DNA from: Tuwongella immobilis
GTDB taxonomy: Bacteria > Planctomycetota > Planctomycetia > Gemmatales > Gemmataceae
Assembly (NCBI RefSeq): GCF_901538355.1
Contig: NZ_LR593887.1
Span: 1,898,920 to 1,962,919 of the forward strand
Length of the DNA stretch: 64,000 nt
Direction: 5' to 3'
In this document: positions 9,150 through 18,115 of the stretch, one piece after another
Layout of the letters: the number at the start of each line of letters is the position of its first letter
Numbering within the stretch: position 1 is the stretch's first letter
Notes under the pieces: generated by a model
The model's database searches: none
Told to the model about the DNA's origin: nothing
The model's input: the letters and a program-made list of their open reading frames with translations, nothing else
Position numbers and translations under genes: made by a program

Positions 9150-9584
9150 ATGGTGATGGCGTTGATTCTATCCGGCTGGTTGCTCCTAGCCGATGTGGAG
9201 GCTCCCGCGGCGGATGCCGGGGCGGCTCCCGTGGCTGGGGCGGAAGGGCCCGCAGCGACTGGCAAGCAACAACAGCCACCGGCGTTGTTCCAGTTTCTCC
9301 CGTTTATTCTGATTCTCGGGGTGTTCTTTGTGCTGCAACTGCGGACAACCCGGCAACAGCAACGTCAGCAACAAGAAATGCTGGCGGGGCTGAAGAAGAA
9401 TGATCGAGTCGTGACGACGAGCGGGATCATCGGCGTCATCGTGGGAATCTCCGAGCCATCCGGCAATGAACCCAGCGAAGTCACCCTGCGGGTGGATGAA
9501 GATACCAAGACGCGCATTAAAGTGTTGCGGACGAGTATCCATTATGTGTTGACCCGTGGGGATACGGACCCCGCCAAGAGCTGA
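9150..9584 (+). CDS. yajC: Preprotein translocase subunit YajC
   Basis: A 144-residue single-span inner membrane protein that associates with SecDF. An N-terminal hydrophobic segment (VMALILSGWLLLADV) precedes an Ala/Pro-rich stretch. The typical YajC core follows: a membrane span PFILILGVFFVLQLR, a Gln/Arg-rich stretch, then KKNDRVVTTSGIIGVIVGI and the conserved beta-rich end. The extra N-terminal hydrophobic segment is longer than in enterobacteria and may be a signal sequence. The ATG at 9150 is nine bases after GGAGG, whereas the GTG at 9141 abuts it. Confidence 0.93.
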   Translation: MVMALILSGWLLLADVEAPAADAGAAPVAGAEGPAATGKQQQPPALFQFLPFILILGVFFVLQLRTTRQQQRQQQEMLAGLKKNDRVVTTSGIIGVIVGISEPSGNEPSEVTLRVDEDTKTRIKVLRTSIHYVLTRGDTDPAKS

Positions 9585-9667
9585 CGAACCGCGACAGGCG
9601 CCCCCCAGACCGCAGGACGTGGCGGATCGGGAAGCCTACCGACCCTTGAGACAGAAGTACTCCGACC

Positions 9668-12600
9668 ATGCAACGATCTTTTCTTCGACCATTTTTGGTC
9701 TGCCTGATCCCGGTACTCGCCTCGATGGCTGTCGTCATCGCGGCGTTTGTCAAGTACCAGAACGGTGCAGGCGGCTTTAAGCTCGGCGTGGACCTCGTCG
9801 GCGGGACGATTCTCGTTTACGAAGTCGATGCGGAACGGATGCAACAACAGAACGCCTCGGCCACCGACGGCGCTCGCTCCAACTTTGAAATCAACGAGTT
9901 GGTGGACTCGCTCAAACGCCGGATTGACCCTGTCTCACAAAAGAACATCACCATTCGCCCGGTGGGTGATACCCGCGTGGAAATCATCCTGCCCTATGGC
10001 GCGGGCACCGATCCCTCGAAGAAGGCGACCACGTCCAGCGATGTGCAAGCCGTCCAGGATCTCATCAGCCAAGCGGGGCGGATGGAATTTCGGATTCTCG
10101 CCAATCAAAACGACGATCAGCCGATTATCTCGGCCCTGCGAGAATATTATGCCAACGCCAAAACCGATCCGGTCAAGTCCAGCCGGTTGGAGTTTCTGGC
10201 GCTCAACGGCTTGGCTCCGGTGGTGCCGCCCGGCAATTACAACGTCTTTGGTGATCCCGAAGATTTCGTGAATTACGCCTGGGTGGAACTCAGCCTGGAT
10301 GAGCGCGACCAGCTCAAGTTGAGCAATAAGTACGAAACACCCGCCGAAGGGATGGACAACAGCTTCTGGAAAGAACTGGAAGCCGCCCGCAAGACGGGGG
10401 ATATCGTGGTCAAATCGAATCCCACCAACGACGGCACCAGCTCGGCGGTTTACTTCTCGCGCCCCTGCATCTCCAAGCGGTATAAGGAAGATGAACGGGC
10501 GAAGATGAAGTACGAATACTTCGTGCTGACTCGTGTGACCCGCTACAAGCCGGATAACGTCACCCGCGAAGGCAGCATCAATTCGCTGGTCATCGGCGAA
10601 CGCAATGTCAGCATGACGGCGTTCCCCTCGCAAGATAGCCAGCTTCGCCCGGCAGTCGGCTTCCGCCTCAGTGGGGACGGCCCACGGATGTTCGGTGAAA
10701 TGACCGAACGCAACCGCCCCTCCGGTGCCGCCACCTCGGCGACGGTTCGTAACCTGGCCATCGTGTTGGACGACAAAATTATCTCCGCTCCGAACCTGCA
10801 AGCGGTGATTTCCGATAGCGGGATCATCAGCGGCTCGTTCACGCAAGATGATGTCACGTATATGGTTCGGCTGCTCAAGTCGGGGGCGCTGCCCGCGATT
10901 CTGAAGGCCCAGCCGGTGAGCGTGAGCACCATCGGACCGACGCTCGGTGCCGACACCATCCGCAGCGGGACAACCGCCGTGGTCGCCGCGTTTGCCGCCG
11001 TCCTCCTATTCATGGTGTGGTACTACCGATTCGCCGGGTTTGTCGCGTCGGTGGCGCTGTTCGCCAACTTGCTGCTGACGGTCGCGTTCATGGTCGCCGT
11101 GAATGCCACGTTCACGCTGCCCGGTTTGGCGGGCTTGGTGCTGACGTTGGGGATGGCCGTCGATGCCAACGTGCTCATTTACGAGCGCGTCCGCGAAGAA
11201 CTCGACCGCGGTGCCAATCTGCTGACCGCGATTCGCAACGGGTACGATCGAGCCTTCCCGACGATTATCGACACGCACTTGTCGAGTATCTTCACCGCGA
11301 TTGTGCTCTACTCCGTGGGCAACGATACGCTCAAGGGGTTCGGCATCAGTTTGACCGTCGGTTTGGTCATCAGCTTGTTTACCTCGCTGTATATCACCCG
11401 AACGATGTTCGATTATTGGATGGTCAAGACCCGCCCCACGACGCTGAAGATGAAGCGCATGCTGTCGAAGCAAAACATCGACTTCATGTCGCTGCGGAAA
11501 GTCTTCTTCCCGACGACGGTGGTGCTGACGGTTCTCGGCATCGGTCTGTTCCTGTGGCGTGGCCAAGCGGGATTGAACATCGACTTCTTGGGCGGTACCG
11601 CCTACGGTGGCCGACTGGAAAAGCCGATCGAAATCAGCGAATTGCGTAAGTTGGTGACCGAAACCGCGATGGCCGCGCGGTTGAAGGTGGAATCGGTCAA
11701 GCCGACGGATGATCCGCTGAAGTATACGATCGCGTTTGCCAATGCCGATGCAGCGACGCCGACGGTGACCGTGCAACTGGCGAACAATCCGCTGCCGAAA
11801 CAGCCGGATGCCACGCCGGAAGCCCGAGCCGAAGCCGTGAAAGCACGCGTGAGCCAACTGCCGGACGTCTCGGTGGAACAACTGTTCCTTTCCAGCGACA
11901 CCGCCAGCAGCGGCAGCCGCTACTTCACGCTACGGACCACCGAGCGCGAAGCGTCTCTGGTGCAGGTGATGCTCGATCGCTTGTTCCGTGATGCGGAAAA
12001 CAAGCCGCTGTTGGATATGACGCTGCTGGAAAGTTGGAAGCAAGAGAAGGCCGACTACATTCTGACCTTCAACTCGCATATTTCGAGCAGCTACATTCGT
12101 TCGCTGTTGGATCGGCAGTTCCCCGGCACCTCCGCCGAACGGACGCAAATTCCGTTTGAACTGGAAGGCATCGCGGATGACAACCCAGCCAACGCGGATG
12201 AACGCTACAAGACGATGAAGCTGATTCCGCTGGCGGTGCCGGTGGATGGCGCGCGAACGGCGCATCTGGTTGGCCCGGTCTTCGGGGTGCCGTTCTCACT
12301 GCAAACCGGGCCGCTCTCGGTGCCCGCTCGCATGCTCGCCATCCAAGGGCTGCCCGACCCCAGCACGATGCCGGAGATTCTCAGCAAGGTCAAAACGCAA
12401 TTGGCGCAATCTCCGCAACCGGAACGGCTCGATGTGTTCGACGGCGTTCTCGCTCAGGAAACGCAATCCCGGGCGATCTATGCGATTCTCGCCTCGTGGG
12501 TGGCGATTCTGATGTACCTGTGGTTCCGCTTCGGAAGCTGGACCTTCGGTTTGGCTGCCGTGTTGTGCTTGATCCACGACTTGGCGTTGACGCTCGGCAT

Positions 12601-13075
12601 CATCGCGGCCTGCCACTACCTGTTCGATACGCCCATTGGGTGGTTGTTCCAGCTTCAGGACTTCAAGATCAACCTCGATACCGTGGCCGCGTTGCTTACC
12701 TTGGTGGGGTATTCGGTCAACGATACGATCGTGGTGTTTGATCGAATCCGCGAAGTGCGGGGCAAGAATCCGATGCTGACCCCGGCGATCATCAATCAGT
12801 CGGTGAACCAGACCCTCAGCCGCACCATTCTGGCATCGTTGACCACCTGGCTGGTGGTGGTGGTGCTGTATCTGTTCGGCGGCGAAGGTGTCCACCTGTT
12901 CTCCTTCGTGATGGTCGTGGGCGTGTTGATCGGGACGTACTCGTCGATCTATGTCGCCAGCCCGCTGCTGCTGTGGCTGGGCGAAGGGCAACCCGCCAAG
13001 CCCGCTGCCCCTCCCGTCCCGGTGAAGGCTCCCGCGAAAGCGGCCCCGAGCAAGGACGGCGATGCCAGCAAGTAA
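9668..13075 (+). CDS. secDF: Fused protein translocase SecDF
   Basis: A 1135-residue protein joining SecD and SecF, proton-driven motors that help Sec substrates leave the membrane. The SecD half starts with one span, then a large periplasmic P1 domain, then five more spans with the motif LVLTLGMAVDANVLIYERVREE. The SecF half begins near residue 600 (FFPTTVVLTVLGIGLFLW), has its own periplasmic domain with an unusually long insert (about residues 660-880), and ends with the SecF motif VAALLTLVGYSVNDTIVVFDRIRE. An Ala/Pro/Lys tail closes it. A strong hairpin terminator follows. Confidence 0.95.
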   Translation: MQRSFLRPFLVCLIPVLASMAVVIAAFVKYQNGAGGFKLGVDLVGGTILVYEVDAERMQQQNASATDGARSNFEINELVDSLKRRIDPVSQKNITIRPVGDTRVEIILPYGAGTDPSKKATTSSDVQAVQDLISQAGRMEFRILANQNDDQPIISALREYYANAKTDPVKSSRLEFLALNGLAPVVPPGNYNVFGDPEDFVNYAWVELSLDERDQLKLSNKYETPAEGMDNSFWKELEAARKTGDIVVKSNPTNDGTSSAVYFSRPCISKRYKEDERAKMKYEYFVLTRVTRYKPDNVTREGSINSLVIGERNVSMTAFPSQDSQLRPAVGFRLSGDGPRMFGEMTERNRPSGAATSATVRNLAIVLDDKIISAPNLQAVISDSGIISGSFTQDDVTYMVRLLKSGALPAILKAQPVSVSTIGPTLGADTIRSGTTAVVAAFAAVLLFMVWYYRFAGFVASVALFANLLLTVAFMVAVNATFTLPGLAGLVLTLGMAVDANVLIYERVREELDRGANLLTAIRNGYDRAFPTIIDTHLSSIFTAIVLYSVGNDTLKGFGISLTVGLVISLFTSLYITRTMFDYWMVKTRPTTLKMKRMLSKQNIDFMSLRKVFFPTTVVLTVLGIGLFLWRGQAGLNIDFLGGTAYGGRLEKPIEISELRKLVTETAMAARLKVESVKPTDDPLKYTIAFANADAATPTVTVQLANNPLPKQPDATPEARAEAVKARVSQLPDVSVEQLFLSSDTASSGSRYFTLRTTEREASLVQVMLDRLFRDAENKPLLDMTLLESWKQEKADYILTFNSHISSSYIRSLLDRQFPGTSAERTQIPFELEGIADDNPANADERYKTMKLIPLAVPVDGARTAHLVGPVFGVPFSLQTGPLSVPARMLAIQGLPDPSTMPEILSKVKTQLAQSPQPERLDVFDGVLAQETQSRAIYAILASWVAILMYLWFRFGSWTFGLAAVLCLIHDLALTLGIIAACHYLFDTPIGWLFQLQDFKINLDTVAALLTLVGYSVNDTIVVFDRIREVRGKNPMLTPAIINQSVNQTLSRTILASLTTWLVVVVLYLFGGEGVHLFSFVMVVGVLIGTYSSIYVASPLLLWLGEGQPAKPAAPPVPVKAPAKAAPSKDGDASK

Positions 13076-13111
13076 TCGCTAACAATCTCCGATTGATGCG
13101 ATGATTCGATT

Positions 13112-13162
13112 CCGGAGGGACGCTCTGAGTTTGCTCAGAGATTCCCTCCGGTTTGCGTTTTT
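13112..13162 (+). terminator. Rho-independent terminator after secDF
   Basis: CCGGAGGGA and CTCTGAG pair with CTCAGAG and TCCCTCCGG around a TTTG loop, followed by a T-rich stretch ending in five T. It is the clearest intrinsic terminator in the host part and marks the end of the tgt-yajC-secDF unit. Confidence 0.9.
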
Positions 13163-13237
13163 CCAGGTGGGATTCTGCGCACCAACTGGCATAATAGTGG
13201 CGATGGATTTGCAGAGGATTTTGCAAGGGGATTCCCG

Positions 13238-15040
13238 ATGATGAACACCACACTCAAGGAAGCCGTGCTGCGCGTGCTTCCACAAGTGACGACTCCCGCT
13301 CAATATCTGGGCGGCGAACTCAATTCGGTGGTCAAAGATCATCGCCAAGTCCGCGGGAAACTCTGTCTGGCCTTCCCGGATACCTACACGCTGGGCATGA
13401 GCCACCACGGGCTGCAAGTGCTCTACACGATCATGAACAATGATCCGCAATGGGCCTGCGAACGGGCCTTCACGCCGTGGTTGGATTTCGAGGCCGCGCT
13501 CCGCAAGCATCGACTGCCGTTGTACAGCCTGGAGACGTTCACCCCATTGGGGCAGTTCGATCTCATCGGCTTCAGCCTGCAATACGAAGTCAGCTATTCC
13601 AACGTGCTGAATATGCTCGACCTGGGCGGGGTGCCGATGTGGGTGAAGGACCGCACGCTGGAGCATCCGCTGGTGATCGCGGGTGGGCCGGGAGCGCAGA
13701 ATCCCGAAATCCTTGCGCCGTTTGTGGATCTGTTCGTCATTGGCGATGGCGAAGAGAGCCTGCCGCACATCATGCAGATGTGGATGGATCTGAAGCAGGC
13801 CGGCAATCTGAGCCGCGAAGATATTCTCGCCGCGATTGTTCGCTCCGTGAATTGGGCGTATGCCCCGCAATTCTACGAGCCGGAATATCACCCCGATGGG
13901 ACGATTGCCGCCATGCACCGCACGCGATCCGACGTGCCGAAAGAAATCATGGCGTGCACCATCACCAAAGATTTCGACGATATTCCGCTGCCGACCAAGC
14001 CGGTGGTGCCGTTCGTCGCCACGCCGCACGATCGCATCGCCATCGAAATTATGCGTGGCTGCCCGCACCAGTGCCGATTCTGCCAATCGACGGTCATCAA
14101 GCGGCCGCTCCGCATCCGCTCGGTGGAAACCATCGTGCAGGCCGCGCTGGAAAGTTACCGCAACACGGGCACCAACGAAATCAGCCTGCTCAGCCTCTCC
14201 AGCAGCGACTACCCGCACTTCGAAGAACTCGTCAAACGAATGCACGAAGTCTTCAATCCGCTGGGCGTCAATGTCTCGCTACCGAGTCTGCGGATTAACC
14301 ACCAATTGCGAACGCTGCCCGGCCTGATTCGTGGCGTCCGTCGCGGCGGATTGACGCTGGCCCCGGAAGTGGCCCGCGATGACATGCGCGAGCAAATCCG
14401 CAAGAAAATCAAAAACGACGATTTATTCGAAGGCTGCCGCGAAGCCTTCAAAAATGGCTGGGAACGGGTCAAACTCTACTTCCTCTGCGGATTGCCCGGC
14501 GAACGGCCCGCGGATCTCGATGGCATCGTGGAGATGGCCGAGACGATCGCCCGCATCGGCAAAGAAGTGCGCGGCCGCTATGCCGAGGTGACGGCGTCGG
14601 TGTCGAATTTCGTCCCCAAGCCGCACACGCCCTATCAGTGGAACGGCCAACAGCCCCGCGAGTATTTCGAGTGGGCCGGGCGATATCTCAAGAGCCGCTG
14701 CCGACTGAAATCGGTCAGCATCAAGCAGCACGATATCGATACCAGTTTGCTGGAAGGAATTCTGACTCGGGGCGATCGTCGGATTGCGCCCGCGCTCTAC
14801 GAAGCCTGGCGTCGCGGGGCACGGCTCGATGGCTGGAAAGAGTGCTTCAACGCGCAATTGTGGTGGGACACGTTCCGCGATCTTGGCATCGACACCGCGT
14901 TCTACAGCCAACGGCAACGCCCCATGAACGAGGTGCTGCCGTGGGACCATGTCAACGTCAAGAAGGGCCGCGCCTACCTGGAAAAGGAACAGGAACGCAG
15001 CCGCGTCCAACTCACCGTCATGGCCGAAGCGACGATGTAA
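13238..15040 (+). CDS. B12-binding-type radical SAM protein (TIGR03960-like)
   Basis: A 600-residue protein of the TIGR03960 type. The N-terminal ~200 residues look like a degenerate cobalamin-binding Rossmann domain (FDLIGFSLQYEVSYSN; VIAGGPGAQNPE; GDGEESLPHIM). The radical SAM core has the cluster motif CPHQCRFC (Cys 275, 279, 282). Many relatives carry or neighbour a DUF2344 domain, which is absent here. The substrate of the family is not known to me. It starts at tandem ATGs (13238/13241) after AAGGGGA. It is monocistronic between the secDF terminator and a repeat. Confidence 0.85.
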   Translation: MMNTTLKEAVLRVLPQVTTPAQYLGGELNSVVKDHRQVRGKLCLAFPDTYTLGMSHHGLQVLYTIMNNDPQWACERAFTPWLDFEAALRKHRLPLYSLETFTPLGQFDLIGFSLQYEVSYSNVLNMLDLGGVPMWVKDRTLEHPLVIAGGPGAQNPEILAPFVDLFVIGDGEESLPHIMQMWMDLKQAGNLSREDILAAIVRSVNWAYAPQFYEPEYHPDGTIAAMHRTRSDVPKEIMACTITKDFDDIPLPTKPVVPFVATPHDRIAIEIMRGCPHQCRFCQSTVIKRPLRIRSVETIVQAALESYRNTGTNEISLLSLSSSDYPHFEELVKRMHEVFNPLGVNVSLPSLRINHQLRTLPGLIRGVRRGGLTLAPEVARDDMREQIRKKIKNDDLFEGCREAFKNGWERVKLYFLCGLPGERPADLDGIVEMAETIARIGKEVRGRYAEVTASVSNFVPKPHTPYQWNGQQPREYFEWAGRYLKSRCRLKSVSIKQHDIDTSLLEGILTRGDRRIAPALYEAWRRGARLDGWKECFNAQLWWDTFRDLGIDTAFYSQRQRPMNEVLPWDHVNVKKGRAYLEKEQERSRVQLTVMAEATM

Positions 15041-15060
15041 CCCCGCTCGCCATCCTGCCA

Positions 15061-15154
15061 AGCCGCGACCGAAATGTCAGCAGCCGTGGGCGAATTCCCT
15101 TTGGCGGAATGCGTCCACGGTTGTGCGGCCTCTGGTGCCATCTCCGGTTCATCG
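15061..15154. repeat. 94-bp direct repeat, copy A
   Basis: This stretch matches 16839-16932 in the same orientation with about seven mismatches in 94 positions. The two copies flank the lipoprotein gene. The repeat is not part of any convincing gene here. It may be a dispersed genomic repeat or the footprint of an inserted segment. Confidence 0.85.
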
Positions 15155-15216
15155 GGACGAGCTGTCCCTTCGATTGTCAAGTACGATGGTTCGATGAATC
15201 GCATCGCTCATGCGAA

Positions 15217-16491
15217 TCATGGTTCTCTTGGGGCGTTGGTCTCGAGATCGAACGATTTCAGTTCTGGCAAATCATAGAACCTCAACGACAGGGTACCGAT
15301 CGACGCCAACGTGCGGCCATCAGGGGAACAAACAAGTTGCGTTGATCCACTGACGAGAAGCGATTGGATCGGTTTGGGACTGGTGGGATCATAGATCTCA
15401 ACTTCCATGCTCGACCAAGTTGTATTTTCCTGACCCGGAACCGGATGTTCCTGGGTTTTGCGAACGATCGCCAAGCGAGGGGAACCGAAGGCCGGCGTTC
15501 GATCGCGGGCTTCAAACGTGATCGGTTCTCGGCTAAGTTCTTTTCCAGCCGCAACATCCCACCGGACAAGCTCTTCCGTCCCCGGAAAGCCGACCACTGC
15601 CAGGACGAATCCACCGTGATAGACGACGGGAAACTTACTTCTCGTATCATGACGAGGACTTTTTGACACTAAAAGCTGTTGTTTGCCAGTCTTTGTGTCA
15701 AAGATGCGATATCCGGCATTGTCATTTTGAATGAGATACTTTCCGTCTGGTGTAAAGCCATGCAATACGTAGCTATCGACCTGCGATGTCCAACGCTCTT
15801 GCCCCGTTGACGTGTCAAAAAGCCGGAGCTGAAGTCTGAAATTTCGCATCTCGGTTGGCCAACAGACAGTTGCCACCGATTTGCCATCGGGCGACAAGAC
15901 AGCTGATTCTCCAGGAACCGAGATCCGTTTTTCCCATCCCGTTTCGGTTTTTTCATGCACCCAGCCTTGGCGTTTGCTCGAGTCGGATTGGGTATCGGAA
16001 TACGCCAGTCGGCGGCGATCCGCTGAGAACACAGGATGAGTCCATGATCGCAATGATTTGTTTGTCCCGGGGATATCACTTAATTGGCCCGTTGTGAAAT
16101 CGAGAAAACGATATATTTGGATGAATGTTTTTGGTTCGGGCACACTAACTGACCAGGTTTGGCCATCGCCTGTTCCAGCGATTAATGTGCTCCGATCCAT
16201 CGGAGACGTCCAGCTCCCGATTTCCTTTCCATCTTCGATCGACCATAACTTCCATTTAAGATTTCCTTTCGCCGCTGCAGGATCGTTACCGATTGGCGAA
16301 ATCCAGCCAGCAAAGGCCTTCCCATCGACTGCGAAGAGTGGGTCCTCAACTGACCCATTTGTCAAGATCGTCGCTTTGGGTTTGCTCAGCAGACTGCTGG
16401 GGTCGTCACAGCCCGTTAAACTCAGCGATAGGAACAGCCCAACTCCTGCGAATAATCGTCGTATCGTCGATGCTTCTGATTTCCGGTTCAT
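15217..16491 (-). CDS. Secreted lipoprotein with WD40/beta-propeller-like repeats
   Basis: A 424-residue protein with a signal sequence ending in the lipobox LSLTGC, so the mature protein is predicted to be lipid-anchored at Cys. The rest is beta-rich with propeller-like turns (VFSADRRRLAYSD, VLSPDGKSVATVCW, GFTPDGKYLIQNDN, VCSPDGRTLASIG). It is probably a protein-interaction or binding surface rather than an enzyme. Its base composition looks less GC-rich than neighbouring genes. It sits between two direct repeats, which fits acquisition as a unit or recombination between repeats. Specific function unknown. Confidence 0.75.
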   Translation of the reverse strand: MNRKSEASTIRRLFAGVGLFLSLSLTGCDDPSSLLSKPKATILTNGSVEDPLFAVDGKAFAGWISPIGNDPAAAKGNLKWKLWSIEDGKEIGSWTSPMDRSTLIAGTGDGQTWSVSVPEPKTFIQIYRFLDFTTGQLSDIPGTNKSLRSWTHPVFSADRRRLAYSDTQSDSSKRQGWVHEKTETGWEKRISVPGESAVLSPDGKSVATVCWPTEMRNFRLQLRLFDTSTGQERWTSQVDSYVLHGFTPDGKYLIQNDNAGYRIFDTKTGKQQLLVSKSPRHDTRSKFPVVYHGGFVLAVVGFPGTEELVRWDVAAGKELSREPITFEARDRTPAFGSPRLAIVRKTQEHPVPGQENTTWSSMEVEIYDPTSPKPIQSLLVSGSTQLVCSPDGRTLASIGTLSLRFYDLPELKSFDLETNAPREP

Positions 16492-16497
16492 GTGATC

Positions 16498-16838
16498 CTC
16501 CCATTTTGGATTGATCGGATGAGGTGTACGTTGGTTTCGATGTTCGGGATGTCTTGTCGCAAGAGATGGTCATTCCACATCATCGGGCTGAACTTCATCT
16601 GCAATGCTTGGCTTCACGAGGACTTTCTGGAGACATCGTTGCCGAGCCTTGGAAACCAGTTGAGATGTCGCTCGTCAGGCTGTCAATCAATTCGACGAGC
16701 GACTCAACATGACCGAGAAGGACCGATGGAACATGCTCTCGCAATGATTTATTGTGCGATCCAAACTGGATGGATGCTAGCATTGTTTTGATTGAATTGC
16801 GAGTGAATTGCTGTTTTTGTAGAGTATTGAATAAGCTT
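16498..16838. other. Gene-free, comparatively AT-rich stretch
   Basis: No convincing gene, RNA or terminator is seen. Short open frames exist on both strands but lack a believable start site and protein-like composition. Its A/T content is higher than the surroundings, like the adjacent lipoprotein gene. It could be a decayed insertion, ending at copy B of the 94-bp repeat. Confidence 0.5.
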
Positions 16839-16932
16839 AGCCGCGACCGAAATGCCAGCAACCGTGGGCGAATTCCCTTTGGCGGAATTTATCCACGGTT
16901 GTGCGGCCTCTGGCGCCATCTCTGGTTCATCG
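16839..16932. repeat. 94-bp direct repeat, copy B
   Basis: The second copy of the repeat at 15061-15154, same orientation, about 93% identical by eye. The copies diverge right after GGTTCATCG, and the match begins with AGCCGCGACC in both. Confidence 0.85.
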
Positions 16933-16972
16933 TCGAGGGACGCCGGGCAAGACAAAGGCGCGGCGGCTGGCG

Positions 16973-17860
16973 TTAGCAGGTCTTCCACTCATAGCGCAGG
17001 CCACCGAATTGGTCGACGGCGATGAGTTCCGTTGCCGAGATGGTGCGGATGCGATACGAGAAAATCTGTTGGCGCTGTTCGGCGTCGGTCGATGCGGTGA
17101 TGGTGCAGATGACCACGCCGTCGATCAGCTTCCAGGTGCCGCTCGATACGACATCGCCATGGAACAGTTTGCCGAACTTTTTCTTGAATGATCGCTTCGA
17201 GCTGAACGTGCCATCTTCGTTGACGGTGAACATCACCAGCCAATCGTCATTTTGGTGGCCCCACGTCCCGATCAAATTCCGGCGAATGGTGGCATCCCAA
17301 TTTGCGGGCGGTGGCACCGGGGCGGGCGGCGGCGGAATCACCGGCGCGGGCGGGATTACCGGCGCGGGCGGAATCACCGGAGTCGTCTGAGCGACGGGAA
17401 ACGCGGGTGGCGGGGGAACGCCTCGGATTCGTTTCAGCGTCAGCAGAATCGTCGGCTCGCCCTTCTTGGCGGAAAAGTCGATCGGTCGAGCATTCGCTTC
17501 GGGCGTTCCCAGACAAAGCAGCAACACGTTATCCGATAAGACGTAAATCCCTTTCCCGGCGACCTTGTCCGCTCCCGCCAAATCCAACGACTTTGGCGAA
17601 GTCTTTTCATTAATCACAAATAGGACGGTCTTCTTTTCGTTGGTGCTGGGCTTCACAAAGCTGATGCTTTGGTCTTTGATGGTGAATCGGCCATCGACCG
17701 CAAACCGTGTGCGGAGCATATCTTCGGGCATCACCGTGCCATCATCAATTAGCGCGGTAATCTCCCATGTCCCCTGCATGCGATCCAGATCGGTTTGAGC
17801 AAGGCTCGTATTCGCCAGTCCCAGCAGCAGCCCAATCATCCATGTCCATCGTACCATCAT
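16973..17860 (-). CDS. Secreted TIGR03067-like protein with Pro-rich linker
   Basis: A 295-residue protein with an N-terminal signal peptide (WTWMIGLLLGLANTSLAQ). The first domain starts LDRMQGTWEITALIDDGTVMP, the typical opening of the TIGR03067 domain that is expanded in planctomycetes. A proline-rich linker made of repeated PPAPVI units (about residues 165-195) leads to a second lipocalin-like beta domain (LIGTWGHQNDDWLVMF ... GDVVSSGTWKLIDG). The linker DNA is correspondingly repetitive. AAAGGAG lies before two adjacent ATGs at 17860/17857; either could be used. Function unknown. Confidence 0.8.
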   Translation of the reverse strand: MMVRWTWMIGLLLGLANTSLAQTDLDRMQGTWEITALIDDGTVMPEDMLRTRFAVDGRFTIKDQSISFVKPSTNEKKTVLFVINEKTSPKSLDLAGADKVAGKGIYVLSDNVLLLCLGTPEANARPIDFSAKKGEPTILLTLKRIRGVPPPPAFPVAQTTPVIPPAPVIPPAPVIPPPPAPVPPPANWDATIRRNLIGTWGHQNDDWLVMFTVNEDGTFSSKRSFKKKFGKLFHGDVVSSGTWKLIDGVVICTITASTDAEQRQQIFSYRIRTISATELIAVDQFGGLRYEWKTC

Positions 17861-18115
17861 GCGACTCCTTTCGTGACAAGCCGACAGGCCCGCCATCCTA
17901 CCCGCATGCCCCAATCCCCACAAGCCACGCTCCCAACGGTGAGCGGCGACCATGAGTTGATCGGGAGTGGGTGACAATGGGCGGAGACGAACGCGATTCC
18001 ATGATGCGGAATGAGCGGAGACGCGATTGCCGGAGTGATGTGCAAGTGGGATCGAATTGGCGAGAGTGGACGACACGCCTGCGAGTCAGAACGGTGACTC
18101 GCAGGCGGACGAGGC

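Noticed and set aside
10000-13000. Long minus-strand open frames opposite secDF
   Set aside because: They are His/Gln/Arg-rich mirror frames of a strongly conserved gene.
16492-16791. 99-residue open frame after the lipoprotein gene
   Set aside because: No ribosome site, mixed composition, overlaps AT-rich intergenic sequence; most likely chance.
17320-17390. Short GC-rich tandem repeats
   Set aside because: They encode the Pro-rich PPAPVI linker of the TIGR03067 protein and need no further explanation.
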